Assembly: GCA_012845835.1 (NCBI GenBank) | Contig: JABAKD010000030.1 | Coordinates: 14,959,210 to 15,023,209, forward strand | DNA: 64,000 nt | Direction: 5' to 3' | Origin: Undaria pinnatifida | Lineage: Eukaryota > Sar > Phaeophyceae > Laminariales > Alariaceae | Part shown: positions 1 to 11,649 of the stretch, piece after piece | Layout of the letters: each line of letters begins with the position of its first letter | Position numbering within the stretch: the stretch's first letter is position 1 | The notes under the pieces: generated by a model | Seen by the model: the letters and a program-made list of their open reading frames with translations, nothing else | What the model was told of the DNA's origin: nothing | Database searches by the model: none | Program-made: the position numbers and the translations under genes

Positions 1-120
1 AAGAGGCGGTATAATAGAGTATGCTACCGCAATACCGTCGCCACGCTCTATGTAGTGAGAAGAGGCGGTATGACAGAGTATGATAAGAGTATGATACCAC
101 AATACCGTCGCCATGGTCGT
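1..120. repeat. two ~60-bp tandem units with AGAGGCGGTAT
   Basis: Two imperfect units each contain AGAGGCGGTATNAYAGAGTATG and end in CAATACCGTCGCCA. They resemble the AAGGCGGTAT sub-repeats of family J at 2740. Confidence 0.6.
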
Positions 121-133
121 AGGACCTTTTGTT

Positions 134-400
134 TTCATCATCCTCCGGCGGATGGGGAACAATAAAGCTTAAGCTCACCACACTTCCCCGAAATTTCATA
201 CACGTCATGTGTCGATTTAACTCATTTTTTTTTTACGCGACGCGTGTCGATTTAACTCAATTGCATTCGCAATCCAGCTGGTTTTCTAGGGTGTCCTTCG
301 GTTCCCGCGATAGCGATAATAGCGCGAGCTGTGTCCCTATCGGCGGTCCCCGTTACTGCTCCGGCAGCGCAAGCTGCCGCTGTACACGGATGCGCGAGCA
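134..400 (-). mobile_element. SINE-like family E, degraded copy
   Basis: This aligns to the full-length copy at 14367-14798 through CTCCGGCGGATGGGGAA, the CACCACACTTCC block, TGTCGATTTAACTCA and GGCAGCGCAAGCTGCCG. It is more diverged and part of it (GTGTCGATTTAACTCA) is duplicated. Confidence 0.65.
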
Positions 401-709
401 TGGCCATTACAGCATCGGCCACATGAAGAAGCCAGAGCTTCCGGGGTGTATAGGGTGTTCCCGAACCGTCGTGTACGCGCGCTACCCCAGCGGTAGCAGT
501 TTGTTCGATAGTTTGTTCGCTGTAAGACGGGGCTCGTTAAACCATTTTTAACTCATACTATTTTCCTAGTCTAATTCCAAGTGATTTGTCCCCAAAACGG
601 GAATGCGGTGTTAAAAGGGTCAACACACCGTAACCCAAAGTCGGGGGAATGGTACCGTTCTTGTTTCGCAACATGTTTACGTTCAACACCAAGGCAATGG
701 GATTTGTTC

Positions 710-846
710 ATGGGGCTTGACTTTTTTTTTTTTTTTCATCCTCCGGCGGATGGGGAAAAATAAAAAATAAAGCTGAAGCTCACCACACTTCCACGAATTT
801 TCATACGCGTCGTGTGTCGATTTAACTCAGTTGAATGGGGCTTGAC
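710..846 (-). mobile_element. SINE-like family E, 5'-truncated, with 12-bp TSD
   Basis: A T-run (poly(A) on the minus strand) precedes the 3' part of family E and the copy ends abruptly at 834. The 12-bp word ATGGGGCTTGAC occurs at 710-721 and 835-846. Poly(A), 5' truncation and this target-site duplication are the signature of target-primed reverse transcription. Confidence 0.85.
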
Positions 847-889
847 GTTCGGTTTTCCTCGACGCGTTTGTGTTTCGGTGGCGTAAGGG

Positions 890-1370
890 GCTCTCAAAGT
901 GAGGAAGGAGTCTTGACCCCTTTAGAGCCTCAAAATCCCTCCGTATACTAACTTGACGTAATTTTGTTCACCAAAAGGATTTCCAGTTGTACAGGCGTTA
1001 AGGGGAAAAAACGTGCACCGCTACGGCCGAAGTATTGGGGAATGCAAGGAACTGCTGCGTAGTATCGTATCGTGTCCCATGCGCGCGGCACGGTGGTGAC
1101 GACGACGCTTGCACCACATGGCATGCTCTCTTCCCATCACCCCCTTTGAGGCTTTCAGAGGGAAAAGTTGACGACGAAAGTGGACGATTTCGGCATCGGG
1201 CACTGCTGTTTTTTGCGATGTCGACGGTCGAATTGGTGTCCGAACGACAACAACGCAAGGACTCTCCTAGCGCGGGACGGGCGCAGCATGATCCCACTCG
1301 TACTGCTGCGTGCTCACGCTACTGGCAGACAGTTAAAATTATCGCAGTCGTCGCCTTTCTTGGTCGCTAA
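890..1370 (+). repeat. dispersed repeat Q
   Basis: This is homologous to 27640-28065. Shared blocks are the CCCTTTAGAGCCTC start, CTTTCAGTTGTA-like segment, GACGAAAGT...GGCATCGG, GTCCGAACGACAACAA and GGGCGCARCATGATC. No intact frame is conserved. Confidence 0.65.
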
Positions 1371-1944
1371 CTACAATCAAGATTTACACGCTCCCCAAGG
1401 GTCACCAGTACAACGGTTGCTTAATAAGCTCATACTTGATCTTTTTTCCAAGTCGATCAATTGTGATGGGCACGCTGTCGCCCCCTGTGCCACGAGGTAA
1501 CGCCGGTGCTACCACGGCCGTCTGTGACCAGGGCAGCGGGTGGTCTCGTGGATTGACGCTCTAACCATGGGCTATCGTCTCGCCTGTACCACAACATCCC
1601 CGTTTTTTCCGAATATCAAAACGTCTCCATCGAAACCCACATTCCTGACGGAAGATTACAGTTTCATTTTTTCCGGTCTCTAAACACGCGTTCCCAAAAG
1701 CAAGCAGCACAAGGCAGCTAATAAGAACCAGGAATTGGTTAGACTGGGTTTCTTATTGGAGGAACAGTGCGTTCTATGTACACTATCTTCACTATAAAGG
1801 CTCCCAAATTTAACATTTTCCTGAAAAAGTCTGACTGCCTTTTTTCGAAACCCCGTTCATTACCGGAGGTGTCCCGTACTGATGTACGTAATATCAATAT
1901 TAATAGCACGATATTTGTATTTACAAAATGAAAAATACTCATCT
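1371..1944. other. no feature recognised
   Basis: Unique-looking sequence with no convincing coding frame, RNA gene or repeat. Confidence 0.4.
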
Positions 1945-2040
1945 ATATTGTATATTACAAGTACCAACAACGCAGCTTGCAAAGATGAGTATTGACCTGA
2001 AATTCGTCGAGCTCACGGCTGACGTCCTTGAAATTTGTTT
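1945..2040 (+). repeat. family C core repeat
   Basis: Contains CGCAGCTTGCAAAGATGAG, then GAAATTCGTCGAGCTCACGG and CTGACGTCC. The core can fold as a hairpin (GAGT...ACTC inside CAGC...GCTG). Confidence 0.75.
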
Positions 2041-2090
2041 ATAAAATACGCTCCAGCTGTGAGATACACCAAAAAGGAATTTTTGAGTAT

Positions 2091-2414
2091 GATATACAAG
2101 GGGAGCCCCTATTTGCAGGACGGGCCTGCAACGAATTCTTGCAGGACGTTTTGGCACACTTTTGTCCCAGGTACCTGCACACAGACCCCACCCAACCCCA
2201 ACCGTAACCCTAACCCTAACCCCAACCCGACCCCTGACCGTTTGACCGGTACGTGGGGCTAAAAGTGTCCTCGCGCGGCTTCGCCGCGCGTTCGGCAGGC
2301 GTTCGCCAAAAAAAAAACGCGGGCAATAAAAAGCGGCAGGTGGCCAATCAGAGGCATGTCCTGCAAGAATTCGACGCAGGCCCGTCCTGCAAATAGGGTT
2401 TCTCGATATACAAG
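2091..2414. mobile_element. Mutator-like MITE with 10-bp TSD
   Basis: GATATACAAG occurs at 2091-2100 and 2405-2414. Between them, about 45-bp terminal inverted repeats share CCCTATTTGCAGGACGGGCC and GAATTCTTGCAGGAC. TIRs with a 9-11 bp TSD are typical of the Mutator superfamily. The 304-bp body has no frame, includes TTAGGG-like units at about 2187-2233 and a CGCGCGGCTTCGCCGCGCG palindrome. Confidence 0.8.
2187..2233 (-). repeat. interstitial telomere-like repeats
   Basis: CCCTAA/CCCCAA variant units, for example AACCCTAACCCTAACCCC, lie inside the Mutator-like MITE. They are degenerate and internal, not a chromosome end. Confidence 0.6.
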
Positions 2415-2737
2415 TACCTGGTATATGATAGATACGGCGGTATTACAGCAGTCCCGTATCGCTGTAGTTCAGAGTATATACTCGACGTATGATGGTTGCA
2501 GGACAACCGGGTTACTATTACTAGAGGCGGTCGTAGTTGTGTCTTGTTATCACTACAAAAAAATTACACAACATTAGCCGTCGACGCCAAGTCGATCATC
2601 AACGAACCGAGGGTTTATAAACTCGGATCGCCCGCGACAAGAACGCCTTCATATGTCGATTGGTGGGTAGGTTTTGGTCAGGGTTGCTTGGTTGTAGGTA
2701 ACGTCTTGTTACTACCAACCAATTGCAGTAGGGGTCC

Positions 2738-2905
2738 CCCAATAAGGCGGTATCCCTATATGAGGCGGTATCCCCATGTAAGGCGGTATCTCTATATAAA
2801 TCGGTATCCATATATAAGGCGGTATCCCTATATAAGGCGGTATTCCCATATAAGGCGGTCAAAATCGCTTCGCGCGTCCGGGAATAGCACTCATAACCCG
2901 GAATG
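2738..2905 (+). repeat. family J repeat with ~17-bp sub-repeats
   Basis: GGGTCCCCCAATAAGGCGGT opens a run of about seven AAGGCGGTATCCCTATAT units. It is followed by CAAAATCGCTT and a tail containing GAATAGCACTCATAACCCGG. The same opening and tail recur at 15738 and, as inverted ends, at 27270-27447. Confidence 0.7.
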
Positions 2906-3327
2906 AACAAGGCAGCTCCCTCCAACAAGGTGGTCATATTGCTCTTGGCATACCGGGCGGCCCTTACTTACGTGTTACGTGAGGTGTGGCTTGATATCTA
3001 GGAGTATGTCCCACAGAGATTTTTTGGGGAGTAGCCGACGTTTATTCTCGAATGCTGTTTCAACAGCAACATATTAGATAACTAATAATACTCTGTATTC
3101 GTACTCCTCCCGATATTAAAGCGGGGGGGAGAAAAAACAAAATAAACCACTCACCACACATATGATAGAGCAGTACAGCAGTGGAGACTACAGTATTGAA
3201 TATATGATATAGATATGATGTTAGATCTAGCTCAAAATCCCCCATCTACAGTAAAAATAGCAACACTAACCATTATAGTGGATAAAAAATAGGATCCCTC
3301 CCAACAAAAAACTCAGCCATACTTGTA

Positions 3328-3425
3328 TAGTATATTACAAGTACCAACAACGCAGCTTGCAAAGATGAGTATTGACCCGAAATTCGTCGAACTCACGGCT
3401 GACGTCCTTGAAGTATTTTTTATAT
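3328..3425 (+). repeat. family C core repeat
   Basis: Nearly identical to the copy at 1945: TATATTACAAGTACC, then CGCAGCTTGCAAAGATGAG and GAACTCACGGCTGACGTCC. Confidence 0.8.
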
Positions 3426-3434
3426 AATACATAT

Positions 3435-3718
3435 TTTTCACACTTCTACTTTCCAGATTCTGGACAAGTCGTGGTTGCAGGTGTCATCCCTTCTCCCCCC
3501 CCGTCCTTGCCTTCAATTTTTATCGCGTAGGATTCAGCAATCCCACCGCTCGTCGGTGTTTCATCGAGTGTTGCTAACTCACGCTCTCGCGCTTTCCGCA
3601 AGTCAATTTGTGCACAAGAAAAAGTCCCAACGAGTACGCACTCGGCGGGGCTCGAACTCACGAAACTGACCTATACCGGGCCCGAGGATAACCTGATACG
3701 CCACCGGGTCGACCGGCT
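3435..3718 (-). mobile_element. SINE A copy
   Basis: On the minus strand the tRNA-like head (A box GGCGTATCAGG, B box GTTCGAGCC) is followed by the family body ending in CTGGAAAGTAGAAGTGTG. The poly(A) tail is reduced to a T/A-rich stretch. Confidence 0.75.
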
Positions 3719-4032
3719 GATATATACGAACCAGGTACCTGACCTGGTACCTGGTATGCATATATGATGCTGGTGAATGTTCTGCTTTTCGAATCCAGTA
3801 GGTTTGGCGCTAGCCATTTGGCACTGCATCTGCAATCGCCCGTACTTGCGATGTATGCGTGGTACTCGTCGTACAGCAGCTCTCCTCTCGCACTCGTGCG
3901 ACCACAGACCTGGCGAAAGGTCTGGTTTGATTTGTTCGTGTTCCGTCTTCCCACCCATCTTCAAGGCGTCAAGTGTAGAGTGTAGAGAGGAGCACACCAC
4001 CCCAACACCTACAGCCTTCCACATCGACATAC

Positions 4033-4321
4033 CGGTCGCCCCGGTGGCGTATCAGGTTATCCTCGAGCCTGGTATAGGTCAGTTTCGTGAGTTCGAGCCC
4101 CGCCGAGTGCATACTCGTATAAATTCGTTGGGACTTTTTCTTGTGGACAAATTGACTTGCGGAAAGCGCGAGAGCGTGAGTAAGCAACATTCGATGAACA
4201 ATCGACGAGCAGTGGGACTGCTGAACCCTATGCGCGACAAAAATTGAAGGCAAGAACCGGGGAGGAGAAGGGATGACACCTGTGACCACGGCTTGTCCAG
4301 AAGCTGGAAAGTAAAAGTGTG

Positions 4322-4359
<38 letters not shown>

Positions 4360-4360
4360 A
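4033..4360 (+). mobile_element. SINE A, full-length, long poly(A)
   Basis: The head GGTCGCCCCGGTGGCGTATC leads into a B box (GTTCGAGCC) in the first 80 bp. A body of about 200 bp follows and the copy ends in more than 30 A residues (4325-4358). A pol III-type internal promoter plus a poly(A) tail marks a tRNA-derived SINE mobilised in trans by a LINE. No target duplication is clear for this copy. Confidence 0.85.
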
Positions 4361-4616
4361 GGTATTCCAGTAGCACCATAAAGCCAGCCCCGCCAATCAT
4401 ACGTAACAATACGACAATACGATCGCACCATGCAGCGGTATATGATACGAGTACGAGACACGGGGTGCTACCGTGTACTCTATAGTGCATGGTTGGGTGG
4501 CGTGTTGCAGGGCGAAAAACAGGTGGTGAAATGTTGAGCTGGCGCACGTGATGGTCGTACGTCCCGGCTTTTCCAGCACGCGCATAAGGGATGGTGCTGC
4601 TTGCCGCACCACGCTT

Positions 4617-4893
4617 GCCCTTCTACTTTCAAGCATCTGGACAAGCCATGGTCACAGGTGTCGTCCCTTCTCCTCCCCCGTTCTTGCCGTCAATTTTTAT
4701 CGCGCACAGGGTTCAGCAATCCCACTGCTCGTCGATTCTTCATCGAGGAATGTTGCTAACTCACGCTCTCGCGCTTTCCGCAAGTCAATTTGTGCACAAG
4801 AAAAAGTCCCTACGAATTAAAACGAGTGCACTCGAACTCAAGAAACTGACCAATACCGGGCTCGAGGATAACCTGATATGCCACCGAGGCCAT
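4617..4893 (-). mobile_element. SINE A copy, diverged head
   Basis: Minus-strand copy with a shortened head (the B box is damaged: GAGTTCGAGTGCACTCG) and a 3-bp insertion in the CATCGAGTGTTGC block. Confidence 0.7.
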
Positions 4894-4907
4894 CAGTGCC
4901 TGTATAG

Positions 4908-5090
4908 AGTTGACTTGCGGAAAGCGCGAGAGCGTGAGTTAGCAGCAATCGATGAAAAATCGACGAGCGGTGGGATATGCTGAAACCCTGTGCGCGATAA
5001 AAAGAACTGGGGGGAAGAAGGGACGACACATGTGACCACGGCATGTCCAGAAGCTGGAAAATAGAATTGTGTGAACAAAAAAAAGAAAGA
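4908..5090 (+). mobile_element. SINE A, 5'-truncated
   Basis: Starts within the body at TTGACTTGCGGAAAGCGCG and ends AGCTGGAAAATAGAATTGTG plus an A-rich tail. It lies head-to-head with the preceding minus-strand copy. Confidence 0.7.
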
Positions 5091-5331
5091 GTACCCGGTA
5101 GCACGGTGTCTCCTGCCAGGTGTCCTATCAGATACCCCGCTCCTTGTACGATCGTCTTACTGCTGTATCTCGACGTATGAGTAGCCCGTAAGAGTGGCAG
5201 GGTTGGGTTTTATGGTGCTACTCGAATACCTGGTATATTGAAGGGGCGGAGGGGCGTTGGGGTGGTGTTTTGACCTCTTGTATTCTATGATAAGTATGCG
5301 CGAAAGACTAGACTGGAGCGGACTTGGCTTG

Positions 5332-6117
5332 TTAGGCCATTTCTTATACAGTTATAGTCGGATTTGTCAGTCGAAAACGGCCTTTTTCGACTGAAGCCCA
5401 ATCGAGCTTTCTTACACAGTCGAAAAAGGGCTTTTTCGACTGAGAATTCCGACTGGCGGATCCAGTCAAAAAAGTTGAGTTTTTCGACTGGATCCTCCAG
5501 TCGAAAATCACAGTCGAAAAAGTTTTACACGTGTTTTTTTAACCGATCGCATCGTTCATCCCACCACCAAACACACACCCACACGGCCACACGGCCACAC
5601 ACCCATACCAGGTACCACACTGCAGTGTCATACAAGGCGCTGACGCTGGCGTGGCTATCACTGCTGTTGCTTCTCGCAGCAAGTCAGCGTGGCGCATTCC
5701 TAGTTCCGCCCGCCAGCAGCGTGTATCACACGACGGCAGCAGCGCGCGGTATCGATCCCATGCTGCCAACAACGGCTGCGCCTGCTGTAGCTTTGGCGGC
5801 TCTCGGCTGAGTGCAACACCACGAACGTAGCTTTGGCGGCTTTCGGCTAAGCCCAAAGCCACCAACTCGCTGGGACGAGGGTTCGTCGAGCCATTGCTCG
5901 CGGAGAAAGCGCGAAACACAGAGCTGCCAACCGATTTCGACTACTGCTGTACAGCAGTACTCCCTCACACCAACCGCCTCTGGGAAGAGCACAAGAACTA
6001 TAAAATCGACTCGACTGACGATAAGAAGAAGGACCAGAAGATTCCAGTAAAAAAAAAGTCCAGTCGAAAGGGGCCGTTTTGGACTGGCGGAATCCGACTG
6101 CACAAGAAATGGCCTTA
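5332..6117. mobile_element. Harbinger-like MITE, copy 1
   Basis: Inverted ends GGCCATTTCTTATACAG / CTGCACAAGAAATGGCC enclose 780 bp (5335-6114), flanked by TTA on both sides. A 3-bp TWA target duplication is typical of PIF/Harbinger. Many subterminal CAGTCGAAAA motifs near both ends could be transposase-binding sites. No transposase is encoded. A near-identical inverted copy lies at 23448-24218. Confidence 0.85.
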
Positions 6118-7127
6118 GCGTTGTGCATTGTACCGGTATTCCAAGTCCGCTCCTGCAAGTCTAGAGTTTGAATTTTAGCATTGCCAACAAACGAACCCGA
6201 CATTCAACAGCTGAGATGTCGATAACTGATCTTCCATGACGCATGCTATCATATCGTATGTACCTACTATTGTTGACAATTATTTCTATATTGTTAAAAA
6301 TCTAAAAAGTAATTGGAACAAAATGGTACCTCTGGCGACCCATCAAGAGGACGTATTGATATGAATACGTACGTACGTATGTACGCATTCGTTGAAAGGC
6401 AATGTTACGTTAGCCACAGCTACAGCAGCAGCATCACAAACAGCAGTACGTGTACATCATAGAGAGGGCCCTTGACTACTTTGTGACAGCTATACTATAA
6501 AAAAAAAAACACTCCAGCTGTGTGACTGCTATATACGTAACAGCAGGCAAACCTTGTGCGTGTCTTGCGTATGCTCGAAAAATACTAAATGATCGTAACA
6601 TTTTCCAAACAGGAAAATCAAAACAGACTTGTTTGTACGAGTGCGTGAGCACCAAACGTGGCAAAAAAAGTGCGCCAGGTGACCCAGAGGTGAACCACGA
6701 TCGGCACGCTACTATCGACATACCAGGTACATACATACAGAGGTAGGGCAGAGGGTGAAAGTGAGGATGTACATGCATACAGCAGCAGCCTACTGCATGA
6801 TACAGGGGGAGTGCCTGCAAACATTGAGAGGGGCTTACCGTCCCTTGCGGCAAGGTCTTCAACACCGGCGAATCAAGCTTCGCCCCCATCCTCACCGTCG
6901 CACCCCCAAGCCCCACCACGACATACTTGTTTCTCGATACTGCAGGAACAGCAGAACCAGCACCAGCAGCAGAAGTGGGAACCCCGACCGGGTGCATACG
7001 AGGGGTGCCACACGAGGGGGGGAAGGCGCGGATGCGCGGATCAACATGGTAAAAGCGTCATATTCTTCTAACGAGTCACCGAGTGCCAGGTATATGAGTA
7101 GTCGCGTAATTGCAGTGTCTACACCTC
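6118..7127. other. no feature recognised
   Basis: Only short ACGT-type simple repeats (about 6368-6383) are visible; open frames here are short and unconvincing. Confidence 0.4.
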
Positions 7128-7180
7128 CCTGGTTGTTGTTGTTCTCACATGAACTGGCCTAATCGTGGTCTTGGTATGCC
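7128..7180 (-). repeat. family K end fragment
   Basis: TTGTTGTTGTTCTCACATGAACTGGCCTAATCGTGGTC resembles the (TTG)nTTCTCACATTAACTCG end of family K. Confidence 0.45.
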
Positions 7181-7254
7181 GGTGTGTGTACGAGTACTCG
7201 TATACTTCCAACTAAATAAATCGCACAGCACGCCCAAAGAGTGTGTGTGACGTA

Positions 7255-7332
7255 TCACGCAGCTTGCAAAGTTGAGTTTCAACCACCCATCGGTCGTACT
7301 CACAGCTGACGTTTTTCAATTTATTTTTTTCA
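7255..7332 (+). repeat. family C core, variant loop
   Basis: CGCAGCTTGCAAAGTTGAGT and ACTCACAGCTGACG keep the pairing ends while the 20-nt loop between them differs from the standard core. Confidence 0.65.
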
Positions 7333-7635
7333 TATTTTTTTCAATATTAATAGTACACAAAGAGCAAACTGCTTCCGTCGTTTAGGTACGTACGAGTACC
7401 GCGTATATACGTATCATAGCCTGCTTTGAAAGCAGCCGGGAAACCATTGTGATGGAGAGTGGATACGACGGGAGACTCGTGATTTGTGATTTCAAAAGGC
7501 CATCACATCGCCACGATGTGACTATTAATACACGTACATATAGCGAACGCACACACCACACGGGTAGACAAGCACCAGGAACGCACAGTTCAGTACCCAA
7601 CAAACCAACACTACAGCAGTACGAGAAAGCACAGC

Positions 7636-7815
7636 AAATTTAGCAGCAGCAGCAGCAGGAGGCATGCAAATGCAACCGTGGCAGCTGAGCAACACTTCGG
7701 CGGCAGCATCAGGTACACAACAAAAACCGCGCTCTTCTGGTCATCATCACAGCAGTCCTCGTCATCAGCAGTCGTCATCATCACCATCATCCTCATTATC
7801 ACCATCATTTCATCC
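7636..7815. repeat. short AGC and TCA microsatellites
   Basis: AGCAGCAGC near 7641-7660 and TCATCATCA-type runs near 7740-7815. No gene is attached to them. Confidence 0.5.
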
Positions 7816-8312
7816 ACATAAATCAACCGCGTGTTATCAGAATGGAGGCGTATCTGCTCCACTCCCCTGCAGTAGTTTCTTTTGCCTTTGCGCCTTCAGC
7901 TTGAAATTGCGCATCGACGCCTGGAAAGGGAGCCTGCCATGTGCATCGTGGCAAGGAAGGCAGCTACAAGCAGTGGAGCTCATTTGACCTTGTTCGAGCA
8001 AAGTACGTATACACACGACGCTTACAGGCGACGGCGCACGGGCACGACGACACGCACTCTCACGGCCTTCCCCTTCTATTACATAGGACGACCGCGGGAT
8101 GGCGCGGCATATGGGCAAAAATCGAGGCAAATGCTAGAAGCGATTTCTCGTGAGGAGCCCGGCCACTTCGGTCAGGATGACGACCTCCTTCGAATGATAT
8201 GGGGAGAGGGGAGTGAGTCGCAGCACGTTGGAGAGCGAGTCTGTCACACGCCAACCCATGGCTCCGCGACGCGCAGCATGGTGGATGGGTTAGGATGGAC
8301 GGATGTACTTAC

Positions 8313-8466
8313 CATCTGGGATGAAGACCCGCTCGCTCGCCGAATCGTCAACACACCACTTGGATGCCTTTTTCGTGTCGTCGCGGTAGTCGTCGATGAA
8401 AGAATCTTTTTGCGCATCGTCTTCAGCACATATATAGCAGAATCCACAGCACGGCCCGGCCCCCAT
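8313..8466 (-). CDS. possible first exon of an unidentified gene
   Basis: On the minus strand an ATG in good context (AACATGGGG, 8466-8464) opens a Cys-rich then acidic 51-codon frame containing DSFIDDYRDDTKKASKWCVD. It ends at a strong donor (ATG|GTAAGT). No downstream exon could be assigned. The charged, non-repetitive composition makes it look coding, but a single exon is weak support. Confidence 0.3.
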
Positions 8467-8519
8467 GTTTGCTGCTCGCCGATGGCTGCTCGGACGGTGC
8501 CCACCTCCCTAAAACTGCA

Positions 8520-8639
8520 CTAGATGCTGGCTTGTTGCTTGATTTTTGCTTCCGTCAAGCCCTCCTTGTCTCCCGCTTTGACAAACGCCTTCATATCGTA
8601 TAAAAAAGTTGACAGTCCCTTTTCGGAAGCCAGCAGCAT
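8520..8639 (-). CDS. short open frame, possibly an exon remnant
   Basis: A 39-codon minus-strand frame starts at ATG 8639 and ends at TAG 8520. It contains LYDMKAFVKAGDKEGLTEAK, a soluble-protein-like amphipathic composition. A stop lies two codons upstream and no acceptor sits between, so it is either a tiny gene or the end of a frameshifted exon; another frame just upstream reads FLKKTDWNDILGAC. Family not recognised. Confidence 0.22.
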   Translation of the reverse strand: MLLASEKGLSTFLYDMKAFVKAGDKEGLTEAKIKQQASI

Positions 8640-10129
8640 CCATCACCATGCAAGTAATTTCGTCAGTCAATTTCATACCAGAACTAAAATAACACTGCTG
8701 TAGTTGGGGCAACTTGTAAATTTGAAACTTGCCAATCGGAGTTGATAGAATTCGCCCAGTCCCTAGCACCAGCGCGATCTGAACAGCAGGCTCCGAGTAT
8801 ATCGTTCCAATCGGTCTTCTTGAGGAAAGCGGGGAAGCGTCAGTCACCAGCAGACAATTCCAGCCAGCTGAAGGAGAGGTGCGTGCCGCGATGCATGGCT
8901 TTTACGGTAGGCGCGTCATGTAGAGGCTGTCCACCATAAAGGGCAGAGTACTTGTCGGGGCATCAAATTCGCCGCCAGACTGATAGTCTAGTAGTCTATT
9001 AGTCGTAGTCTATACTTGTACTTCCACTCTGTTTTTTGGTGTGTATCCCATACCGGTGAACTTGTATTCGATTCAAAATATCATGCCGACCTGTGTGTGC
9101 CTCATGCGGCGAGAGCCAGCAAGCGTGCGGTACGTCGCAGGCATTCTACTCTCTCGAGCAGCGAAGCGAGATAAAAGGCAGCGAGCAAGAGCGAGTGAGT
9201 ACGTGTGAGTATACAAAGCGTAAAATAGTCGAGACTTTATGATTCATGACATACATGATGAGGTTGTATCATTGCTTTAGCGCGTTGGTCAGCGTGATGC
9301 TGGATCGCATGGTGGTGGTGGTGGTGGTGGTGGTGTGCGAGCTGGCGAACACTGCTCAAGACGAAAACGTCCCTATGTCTCATGTGATGCATTTGTTGTC
9401 GATCCAAATCCAACCATAAAAAATCCCTTGAAATACAGTACTACCAGGTACACACCTTTAAACAGATCTGTTTGGTAAAGTTTGTAGAACAGGCGGGGGC
9501 GGGGGCGTTCTTCTTGTAGATTTCGTGACACGTTGTTAGAGAGCATCCTACATATATACGCGAAACACCTGCGACGGCGATCGCCTCGAGCGAGGTGCTG
9601 TGAGGGTGTACGGCGCATGCGCACGAACGAAGTACACATGTAATACATATCGTGGCGTACCTTTGCTGCCTGCTTGCTGCTGTCGGGTGATTGTTCGAGG
9701 AACGTGTGGCGCTTCGTCGGGACGTTGGTGGGGTGCCATTAAGCCGACAAGCCGATACAACACCCAACCGTTTTAGATTTTTGAAAGATCTCTACCTCGA
9801 CCGAATATAGATATATCACATTCCGTGTCAGCTCCTTCGTTTGTGTGGGTATATCGCACGATCGCTGTCGTTTTTGTGTATCCATAGACCTCAAATAATG
9901 TGGATATTCACATAAAATACGCCCGTGTACCAGGTATCACAGAACGAACGGTTGAGAGTTGAGATACGATGCCATCGGGCATAGGGCAGTATCGTTAAAC
10001 TACAAGTATTAATAGTAAGTTACTTTCTGTACACACAGCATTATTACTTGCTTGACAGCTTGCTTTTCATTTCGACGAGCGATACGTACAAACCAGGTCC
10101 CCGTGATACCATACCATATATCGTAATCC
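8640..10129. other. mostly unassigned
   Basis: Holds a (TGG)n run at about 9311-9335 and otherwise no supported feature. Confidence 0.4.
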
Positions 10130-10442
10130 GGTCGCCCCGGTGGCGTATCAGGTTTTCCTCGAGCCTGGTATAGGTTAGTTTCGTGGGTTCGAGCCCCACC
10201 GAGTGCATACTCGTATAAATTCGTTGGGACTTTCTTCTTGTGCACAAATTGACTTGCGGAAAGCGCGAGGAGAGCGTGCGAGTTAGCAACATTCCTCGAT
10301 GAAAAATCGACGAGCAGTGGGATTGCCGAACCCTACGATGCGCGATAAAAACTGAAGGCAAGAACCGGGGGGAAGAAGGGATGACACCTGTGACCACGGC
10401 CTGTCCAGAAGCTGGAAAGTGTAAGTGTGAAAAAAAAAAAAA
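10130..10442 (+). mobile_element. SINE A, full-length with poly(A)
   Basis: Head GGTCGCCCCGGTGGCGTATC, B box GTTCGAGCC, body, then an A-run at 10430-10442. It carries small private insertions such as GAG in GCGCGAGGAGAGCG and CGA in CCTACGATGCGCG. Confidence 0.85.
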
Positions 10443-10522
10443 TCATACGCGGTACGACTGAGTGCTTACTCCTACGTATAATATATTGTCATTATTTTTT
10501 TTGTCCTGCTGACGACGCCATT

Positions 10523-10805
10523 TGTAAGGTTATTGGGTGGGGACACAGAGTGCCCCCTGCAGGTCTGCCAATTGAGCAGGTCCCCGGAGAGTACTCTCTT
10601 TCTTTGCCTTCGTAGAGCCGTAGCTTTATTCGATTCCACCAGAGCCCCGGATGGCTTCTGAGATCGGAGGCCCTCTGAGATCGGAGGCACGTGCCTCCGA
10701 TCTATTTCCTAACTTTCCCGAATATAAAACGCAAACCTTATCATACGAAACCCATCCGATCTCAACTTCGGATAATTACGGGCCTTTCGAGGCCGTATTT
10801 TAACA
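10523..10805 (-). mobile_element. LTR family F with adjacent primer site
   Basis: On the minus strand a 283-bp LTR begins TGTTAAAATACGG and ends CCTTACA (TG...CA). It is followed by AA and TGGCGTCGTCAGCAGG, a primer-binding site, after which the internal region is lost. The centre carries the palindrome GGAGGCACGTGCCTCC (around 10679-10702). Related copies are at 21053 and 34435. Confidence 0.75.
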
Positions 10806-11649
10806 CCCTGTTACCCGGTGTACCACGCTACGAACTGCTGCTGCTATGTATGCTTCTGCTGCAATGCGAGATGCCAGAATGTCGAGGAGACGAGAGGTGT
10901 ACGTGCTTCATACACCTTATACTTGTAAGAATATATATGTAAAATATTATCTTGTTTTTGTTTTTGGCTCGCTGATCTCCGGCGGCCAAGGGTTTCTTCT
11001 CGCATTTTCGGCTGCAGGGCAAGCAAGGCTGCCATGGGTACATATGAAGCATGTCTGGATCTCGGCCGAGCTCCGCGGCGGTGCTCGGCGCGTCAAACGT
11101 CACTGAGCTGGCTCTATTTGGCAAGGAATTGCGTTCCGTTCTATATTTCTACAAGGATAGTAGGTATACTATTAGGTTGCTCTTGCCCCAGGGACGAGGA
11201 CGGCATATAAGGGCCGTTTGGAGTGCGTCCGTAGTATGCGTGTGTATGTGTGCACCTAGTGTTTACGTAGTTTGTGTGTGCCTGTTGTGATGTGTATACG
11301 ACATGATGGGGAGCAGTCAGTTACAAGCCGTGCGATCATCCATCGTCCGCCCGCTCGCTCGCTCGATCGTTCCATTGTGTGTAGTATATATATGTATGTG
11401 TGTCACACGTCTAGTTCTTCGTTTCACGAATAACATGTTACGTGCGTTACCTGTGACTCCCTTTTCGCCTTGCGCCGCCCCCGGGATTTCACGTAACACA
11501 CATCCCGAAGGGAACCTTGTACTCCATACGTATTACATGAAGGGATATCCATGACTATGACTACTCTCGTATGTACCACTTTGCGCTGAAACTTAAGCAA
11601 CATTTGGACATTAATTTATAGCTCAATCTATTAATTAATATATATATAT

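Noticed and set aside
2187-2233. Chromosome end
   Set aside because: The telomere-like units are few, degenerate and inside a transposable element.
7882-8523. 213-codon plus-strand frame
   Set aside because: No recognisable motif, irregular composition, and the opposite strand holds better exon signals.
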